Shown in pieces: positions 62,971 through 64,000 of a DNA stretch of 64,000 nt (positions within the stretch are counted from its first letter, which is position 1; each line of letters opens with the position of its first letter). A program made the position numbers and the translations under genes. The notes under the pieces are model-generated. The model was given only the letters and a program-made list of their open reading frames with translations, was not told the origin of the DNA and did no database searches. This DNA comes from VAZQ01 sp963841705 (lineage in GTDB: Bacteria; Pseudomonadota; Alphaproteobacteria; Rhizobiales; Xanthobacteraceae): positions 1 through 64,000 of the forward strand of contig CAWJDY010000010.1 in assembly GCA_963841705.1 (NCBI GenBank), written 5' to 3'.

Positions 62971-63879
62971 ATGGCTGATCAGAGAATTTTCGAGCATTCG
63001 CGCCAGCTTTTCCTGAGCGCTCGGGAAGCGTTGCGCCCGATCCTGCCCAAGCGGCTCCTTGGCGATCTGCCGCTCGTTCCCGTGGTGCGCCTCTCCGGCG
63101 TGATCGGCTTGTCTACTCCGCTCAAGCCCGGGCTCACGCTCGCCAATGTGGCGCGGCCCCTCGAGCGCGCCTTCGGGATGCGCAAGGCGCGCGCAATCGC
63201 GCTCCTGATCAACTCCCCCGGGGGATCTCCGGTGCAGTCGCATCTGATCTATCGCCGCGTCCGCCAGCTTGCGGCGGAAAAGAACGTTCGGGTGATTGCG
63301 TTTGCCGAGGACGTGGCGGCCTCCGGCGGCTACATGATCGCCTGTGCCGCCGACGAGATCATTTGTGACTCTTCATCGATCGTCGGCTCCATCGGGGTGG
63401 TCGGCGGCTCGTTCGGGTTTGCCAAACTCATGGACAAGCTCGGGATCGAGCGCAGGCTCTATACCTCCGGGGAGCACAAGGCGATGCTCGACCCGTTCCT
63501 GCCGGAGAACCCCGAGGACGTTGACCGGCTCAAGGCGGTGCAGCGTGAAATCCACGAGGGGTTCATCGAGCTGGTCAAGCAGAGCCGGGGCGCGCGGCTC
63601 AAGGGTCCGGAGCAAACTCTGTTCTCCGGGGAGTATTGGACGGGGAGCACGGCGGTCGCGCTCGGCTTGGCGGATGGTATAGGGGACTTGCGCTCAGTCA
63701 TGCGAGAGCGATTCGGAGAGGATGTCGCGACGCCGCTTATATCACCCCCGCGCAGTTGGCTCGGGCGGCCGCAGGCCGGCGTGGCGCTTCTCCAGCAGCT
63801 ATCCCAGCAGAATGGATTTGCGCAGGAGATGATATCGGCGCTGGAAGAACGTGCGATATGGTCGCGTTACGGATTGTGA
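62971..63879 (+). CDS. S49-family peptidase (SohB/SppA-like)
   Basis: 302 residues. LLINSPGGSPVQSHLIYRRV forms the oxyanion region, the catalytic Ser lies in DVAASGGYMIACAA, and the catalytic Lys in TSGEHKAMLDPF, matching the Ser-Lys dyad of SppA36/SohB. It probably cleaves signal peptides or membrane protein fragments. There is no clear N-terminal helix. ATG 62971 is where homology starts; the longer frame to 62578 overlaps the SnoaL gene. Confidence 0.9.
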   Translation: MADQRIFEHSRQLFLSAREALRPILPKRLLGDLPLVPVVRLSGVIGLSTPLKPGLTLANVARPLERAFGMRKARAIALLINSPGGSPVQSHLIYRRVRQLAAEKNVRVIAFAEDVAASGGYMIACAADEIICDSSSIVGSIGVVGGSFGFAKLMDKLGIERRLYTSGEHKAMLDPFLPENPEDVDRLKAVQREIHEGFIELVKQSRGARLKGPEQTLFSGEYWTGSTAVALGLADGIGDLRSVMRERFGEDVATPLISPPRSWLGRPQAGVALLQQLSQQNGFAQEMISALEERAIWSRYGL

Positions 63880-63909
63880 TCGGATTCGGCACTCGATAGG
63901 AGAGACACC

Positions 63910-64000
63910 ATGCCGGCATTTCTCATGTCGCCCTTGGTCAAGATCGCATTCGGTGTGCTTGGCGCGGGCGTGGTGATTTACTGGGCTGCCAGAGAGGTAC
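63910..64000 (+). CDS. Small membrane protein, 3' end outside window
   Basis: An open frame from ATG 63910 with GGAGAG 5 nt upstream reads MPAFLMSPLVKIAFGVLGAG then VVIYWAAREV to the window edge. It contains one membrane helix. It lies 30 bp after the S49 peptidase gene, so likely in its operon. Only 30 residues are visible, so no family can be given. Confidence 0.6.
   Translation, partial: MPAFLMSPLVKIAFGVLGAGVVIYWAAREV

Noticed and set aside
1..64000. CRISPR array, prophage, transposase or rRNA operon
   Set aside because: No regularly spaced repeats, phage structural or integrase genes, transposase motifs or rRNA sequences were seen on either strand.

Overview
The window looks like chromosome from an alphaproteobacterium of the order Hyphomicrobiales (Rhizobiales), probably a Bradyrhizobium-like soil organism. 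The grounds are GC-rich coding sequence, a mitochondrial-type complex I accessory subunit (44158-44466), numerous ABC, tripartite-tricarboxylate and LLM-flavin genes, and short palindromic intergenic repeats of the kind common in that group. Both edges cut a gene: an ArsR-rhodanese regulator on the left and a small membrane protein on the right. No plasmid, phage or transposase gene, complete tRNA, rRNA or CRISPR array was recognised.

Regions. (1) 1-2420: ArsR-rhodanese regulator divergent from a sterol-desaturase-like gene and a VTT-rhodanese fusion, with a near-ideal ArsR-type operator between them. (2) 2860-3270: frameshifted remnant of a molybdopterin aldehyde/xanthine dehydrogenase. (3) 3377-22643: a carbohydrate island with amylo-1,6-glucosidase, zwf, transaldolase, a ROK (polyphosphate-type) glucokinase, pgi, a broken rpe, gnd, tkt, a HAD hydrolase, a gluconokinase-GH15 fusion and an MFS carrier on the plus strand, meeting phosphoketolase and acetate kinase on the minus strand. 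Together these can release and phosphorylate glucose, run the oxidative and non-oxidative pentose phosphate steps, and divert xylulose-5-P or fructose-6-P to acetyl-P, acetate and ATP. (4) 22901-31501: a segment bounded by 26-bp direct repeats resembling a tRNA 3' end. It holds a zinc-ribbon protein, an NAD(P)-binding epimerase-like protein, a three-gene phosphorelay operon without a DNA-binding output, a 6-oxocamphor-hydrolase-like crotonase, a Gdx-type SMR exporter and an arginine amidinotransferase-like enzyme. (5) 31661-35054: an M41-like peptidase domain without an AAA module, a halohydrin-dehalogenase-like SDR lacking the catalytic Tyr, and a class Ic aminotransferase. (6) 35194-38091: a TPP riboswitch and thiO-thiS-thiG-thiE.

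(7) 38213-50605: a decayed tract with remnants of a cytochrome c, a WD40 protein, a LigD-type DNA ligase, a GNAT acetyltransferase and an ABC_sub_bind lipoprotein. Intact genes among them include a PAS histidine kinase with a freshly duplicated PAS domain, the complex I subunit, an NMT1/THI5-type ABC importer and a DUF2231 protein. (8) 51039-64000: a Do-type protease, a small PDZ protein, a YejA-like peptide-binding protein, PPK2, acetoacetate decarboxylase plus 3-hydroxybutyrate dehydrogenase, an LLM monooxygenase, a TctC-type binding protein interrupted by one stop codon, and an S49 peptidase.

I did not find a clearly new multi-gene system. The strongest leads are the halohydrin-dehalogenase-like SDR with Ser132-Pro145-Arg149, the gluconokinase-GH15 fusion inside the phosphoketolase island, the rpe remnant carrying an in-frame MITE, and the tRNA-end-flanked segment with an amidinotransferase beside a guanidinium exporter. 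All family assignments come from reading motifs by eye; no search was run.
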